Part shown: in pieces, positions 61,287 through 64,000 of the stretch
Layout of the letters: the number at the start of each line of letters is the position of its first letter
How positions within the stretch are numbered: position 1 is the stretch's first letter
From: Haliclona indistincta
Lineage: Eukaryota > Porifera > Demospongiae > Haplosclerida > Chalinidae
Length of the DNA: 64,000 nt
NCBI GenBank assembly: GCA_964017065.1
Contig: OZ024791.1
Span: 8,845,322 to 8,909,321 of the forward strand
Direction of reading: 5' to 3'
Translations under genes and position numbers: made by a program
The notes under the pieces: model-generated
Told to the model about the DNA's origin: nothing
The model's database searches: none
Seen by the model: only the letters and a program-made list of their open reading frames with translations

Positions 61287-63271
61287 TGCACTGACCACAT
61301 TAGAGAAGAAGTATAAAGTAACAAACAGGTATAGTATGAAGAATAATGGAGCAGCCCTGTTCTGAAAGTATGCCTCCATGAACACATCAGGATGACTGAA
61401 GAGGATGGTAAGTGAGTAGGTGTGGCTGAGTGAGTGGGTGGGCTCACTTGGCAGTGGTGAGAGTAATGAAGAGACTAACAAATGCCTTCAGATATGAGTC
61501 AAAGAACTGTAGAGTGCATGAGTGGGTTAGAGAGCTATATGGTAACAAGAGAGAGACTCACTTTAGCATTGATGGTAGCAAAAAGATAATAACCTGTAGT
61601 GATAGTATATAGAGGACACATTACTATACTAGTGATAGTATATAGAGGACACATTACTATACTAGTGATAGTATATAGACTCTATTATAGAGGACACATT
61701 ACTATACTAGTGATAGTATATAGAGGACACATTACTATACTAGTGATAGTATATAGAGGACACATTACTATACTAGTGATAGTATATAGAGGACACATTA
61801 CTATACTAGTGATAGTATATAGAGGACACATTACTATACTAGTGATAGTATATAGAGGACACATTACTATACTAGTGATAGTATATAGAGGACACATTAC
61901 TATACTAGTGATAGTATATAGAGGACACATTACTATACTAGTGATAGTATATAGAGGACACATTACTATACTAGTGATAGTATATAGAGGACACATTACT
62001 ATACTAGTGATAGTATATAGAGGACACATTACTATACTAGTGATAGTATATAGAGGACACATTACTATACTAGTGATAGTATATAGAGGACACATTACTA
62101 TACTAGTGATAGTATATAGAGGACACATTACTAGTGACATACCAATTAAAGAGAAGACGGCTATCATAAAGAACAGCAATATCATGACATCTATGATCGG
62201 CTTGAGACATTGAAATATCTGACGCAACACTCTAACAAGAGAGGCACACAAGGATCACACCCTCACAGGTGACCACACCCTTTCTCACCGTCTCACACCA
62301 AACATGAGGTATGTATCGATGAAGAAGATGGGTCGCAGACAGCGAGTGACTCTGAAGTGGTTTCTCCTATTAATGAGCACCACTAACGCCTCAGTGTACA
62401 TCACTACCCATACCAGCGCCTGCAGTGATATGAGCCATGTTCAAGTCTAGCTATAGGAGAGGGTGATTGCTTACAGCTAGCATGATACGATTGCGTAGAA
62501 ATGTCTTTGGTTTGTACCATATCAATCGCAGCAGAATATTTGAACCAATGAAGCACAGCAACATCAGCTCCACCAAGCTATGAGACTACAGCAGCAGCAG
62601 CAAGAGATGGTGGGTGACCTCTCACGTAGATAAGGTAACTTACAGTTACTACAACAGTCTTCCATTTCTCTGGTATATTAACCACAGGAGGGTCCTCTAC
62701 TAGTGCTAGTAGCAACAGCATCACTGTAGCTATCATGTCTAGAATATAGAACACACGATTGTGCACTATATTATAGGCTTTCTTAGAGAACCGGCCATTA
62801 GGATGGCTAGCAAACTTCTCATTATCTTCTCCCTCTCTCACATACAGAGCAGCATCCTGTGATCCATAGTATCCTGTTGATATTAACCTACTCTAGCTAC
62901 TAGCTCACCTCATACTTGGTACGAGTAGAGTCTCTGCGATACTGTACCACTCCTTCTTCATCATCTACAGGTAATGATGCATGATGGTGACACACGGCTA
63001 GCTCACAGCACTAACCTGCTGGTCGAGGGGTGAACATGGTACCGCTCTCATCACACGCTACATTGCCCCAGGCACTCTCCCTGGTTGTCTCTACCGGACT
63101 ACTCACGTTGATAGTAGCGCTACGAAACCGCATGGACGAACTGGGAGACGGCGAGCGAGACATCCGCGGAGAGTTACTGAGCTCTATAGGTCGACCAGAC
63201 CTCTCCAGAGAGCTAGCCGAGGGAGACAGCAGAGGAGTGTGGAGGTTATGTGTTGGAGACGAGGAGGCCAT
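58307..63271 (-). CDS. Two-pore channel L (TPC family)
   Basis: The first exon (63016-63271) encodes a Ser/Pro-rich N-terminus with HTPLLSP near residue 12, a dileucine-type sorting signal of the kind that sends TPC2 to lysosomes (inference). Then come VREGEDNEKFASHPNGRFSK, IS1, filter I LTTAN-HPDVFMEAYFQNRAAP, and a linker with an EF-hand-like loop (LLSTDNNGVSYHDFMLFMAAYKP). The second domain has S4 RPLKLLRLLRLHKRYHRI, FAIIGMEVFKGKC and filter VVNNWFVQM-EGFVSQ. The C-terminus ends VKGVVNVFIE at TGA 58307-58309. Two introns are largely minisatellite (60.5 and 61.6 kb). The start is 74 bp from the divergent MMAB start. Confidence 0.85.
60527..60795. repeat. 21-bp minisatellite adjoining an exon end of TPC-L
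   Basis: About 13 copies of a 21-bp unit containing AGTATCAGATAGTATACTAA. In gene sense the unit matches the exon/intron junction GATACAG|GTCAGTTTAGTATAC with the donor deleted. Confidence 0.95.
61236..61281. repeat. (CA)n in a TPC-L intron
   Basis: Pure CA dinucleotide run of about 46 bp between two TPC-L exons. Confidence 0.97.
61598..62133. repeat. 33-bp minisatellite forming an entire TPC-L intron
   Basis: About 16 copies of a 33-bp unit containing GTATATAGAGGACACATTAC, one with an 11-bp extension near 61680. The array runs from the donor side (GTATGTCA) to the acceptor side (CACTACAG), so the intron is essentially one repeat. Confidence 0.97.
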
Positions 63272-63345
63272 TGCTTAGCTGTGCACAGCTGAGGTCAAAA
63301 TAAACTGATCATGAATAACCAGCTATGAATATCATTATAAACAAC
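63272..63345. promoter_or_regulatory. 74-bp bidirectional interval, TPC-L/MMAB
   Basis: Divergent start codons at 63271 and 63346 leave 74 bp, AT-rich in the middle, for both transcription starts. Confidence 0.6.
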
Positions 63346-64000
63346 ATGGCTGCTGCTGCTGGACGCATACTGGTGAGGTTCCCTACAAGAGGAGCTAGGT
63401 ACGTGTTGTCACTAACTGTGTCATCAACATGATAGTATCGATAGGTATCTGTGCACTAAGAGGCTGAGGATATACACTCGTACTGGAGACAAGGGTAAGA
63501 CCCAACCCATATACCATAGATCTTACCAGCCTAGCTCACCCCATTCGCTCTGCAGGAGTGTCTAGTAATTTTGCTGGTCAAAGAGTACCTAAAGATGACG
63601 GCATATTTGAGGCTCTTGGTTGCAATGATGAGCTGTCCTCATCAATAGGGTCAGTATCCTAGCTGTAGCAATAGTGTCAGTATCCTAGCTGTATCAATAG
63701 GGTCAGTATCCTAGCTGTATCAATAGTGTCAGTATCCTAGCTGTAGCAATAGGGTCAGTATCCTAGCTGTAGCAATAGTGTCTGTATCCTAGCTGTATCA
63801 ATAGTGTCAGTATCCTAGCTGTATCAATAGTGTCAGTATCCTAGCTGTAGCAATAGTGTCAGTATCCTAGCTGTAGCAATAGTGTCAGTATCCTAGCTGT
63901 AGCAATAGTGTCAGTATCCTAGCTGTAGCAATAGTGTCAGTATCCTAGCTGTAGCAATAGTGTCAGTATCCTAGCTGTATCAATAGGGTCAGTATCCTAG
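63346..64000 (+). CDS. MMAB: Cob(I)alamin adenosyltransferase, 5' part only
   Basis: Three exons are visible: one from 63346 ([18 protein letters not shown]), a short one from about 63446 ([17 protein letters not shown]), and one at about 63556-63650 ([31 protein letters not shown]). IYTRTGDKG and the VPKDD...[11 protein letters not shown] block are the ATP-binding N-terminal signature of PduO-type adenosyltransferases. The enzyme makes adenosylcobalamin in mitochondria for methylmalonyl-CoA mutase; the Ala/Arg-rich start fits a presequence. The gene runs out of the window through an intron filled with a 26-bp minisatellite. Confidence 0.9.
63650..64000. repeat. 26-bp minisatellite from the MMAB exon end to the window edge
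   Basis: About 13 copies of a unit containing GTCAGTATCCTAGCTGTAGC. Each contains CAATAG[G/T]|GTCAGT, a copy of the preceding exon end (TCAATAGG) and its donor (GTCAGT). The array continues beyond the window. Confidence 0.95.

Noticed and set aside
61598..62251. Open frames with VYRGHITI or MCPLYTITSI repeats
   Set aside because: Translations of the 33-bp intronic array; TPC-L exons on both sides are on the minus strand.

Overview
The window looks like animal genomic DNA from an early-branching, gene-dense lineage; a demosponge is my best guess. The reasons are mostly short introns (about 40-150 bp) with GT-AG borders, recognisable metazoan genes (PAFAH1B1, TUT1, LUC7L3, SRR, MMAB, MFSD8-like and two-pore channel genes), and intergenic gaps often under 150 bp. 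The organism call is inference. All exon models were built by eye from reading frame, splice consensus and comparison between paralogs.

Layout: 0.8-3.0 kb, two tandem four-span membrane protein genes (+). 3.2-10.7 kb, two tail-to-tail MFSD8/CLN7-like MFS transporter genes; the first carries a short Ty3/Gypsy-like LTR element with identical 160-bp LTRs inside an exon. 11.2-12.5 kb, a cytosolic sulfotransferase (-). 12.9-14.8 kb LUC7L3 (-) and 14.9-17.6 kb TUT1 (+), head to head. 17.65-39.13 kb, five tandem leishmanolysin-like (peptidase M8) genes, all on the minus strand, with diverged C-termini: apparently GPI/TM anchored, mucin-like stalk, or secreted. 39.25-40.4 kb serine racemase (+). 40.7-42.95 kb PAFAH1B1/LIS1 (-). 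43.3-46.2 kb, a tiny Cys-motif protein followed 2 bp later by a putatively mitochondrial STAND-type NTPase with TPRs (+). 46.3-63.3 kb, three tandem two-pore channel genes (-) plus a relic of a fourth. 63.3 kb to the end, the 5' part of MMAB (+).

Gene arrangement: head-to-head pairs separated by about 70-350 bp (LUC7L3/TUT1, M8-E/SRR, PAFAH1B1/small Cys gene, TPC-L/MMAB) imply shared promoters. Tail-to-tail pairs with 17-40 bp between stop codons (the MFSD8 pair, TUT1/M8-A, STAND/TPC-J) imply overlapping 3' ends. At least three families with lysosomal or surface membrane roles have been amplified locally (MFSD8-like, M8, TPC).

The most striking unexplained structure is the way tandem repeats sit at splice junctions. 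In several unrelated genes an intronic minisatellite unit contains a copy of the adjoining exon end, either with an intact 5' splice site (TPC-J, MMAB, M8-D) or with the splice site deleted (MFSD8-like 2, TPC-L). Many 3' splice sites have polypyrimidine tracts blown up into CT microsatellites. In-frame repeats also expand proteins (M8-D stalk, TUT1 catalytic domain, sulfotransferase N-terminus).
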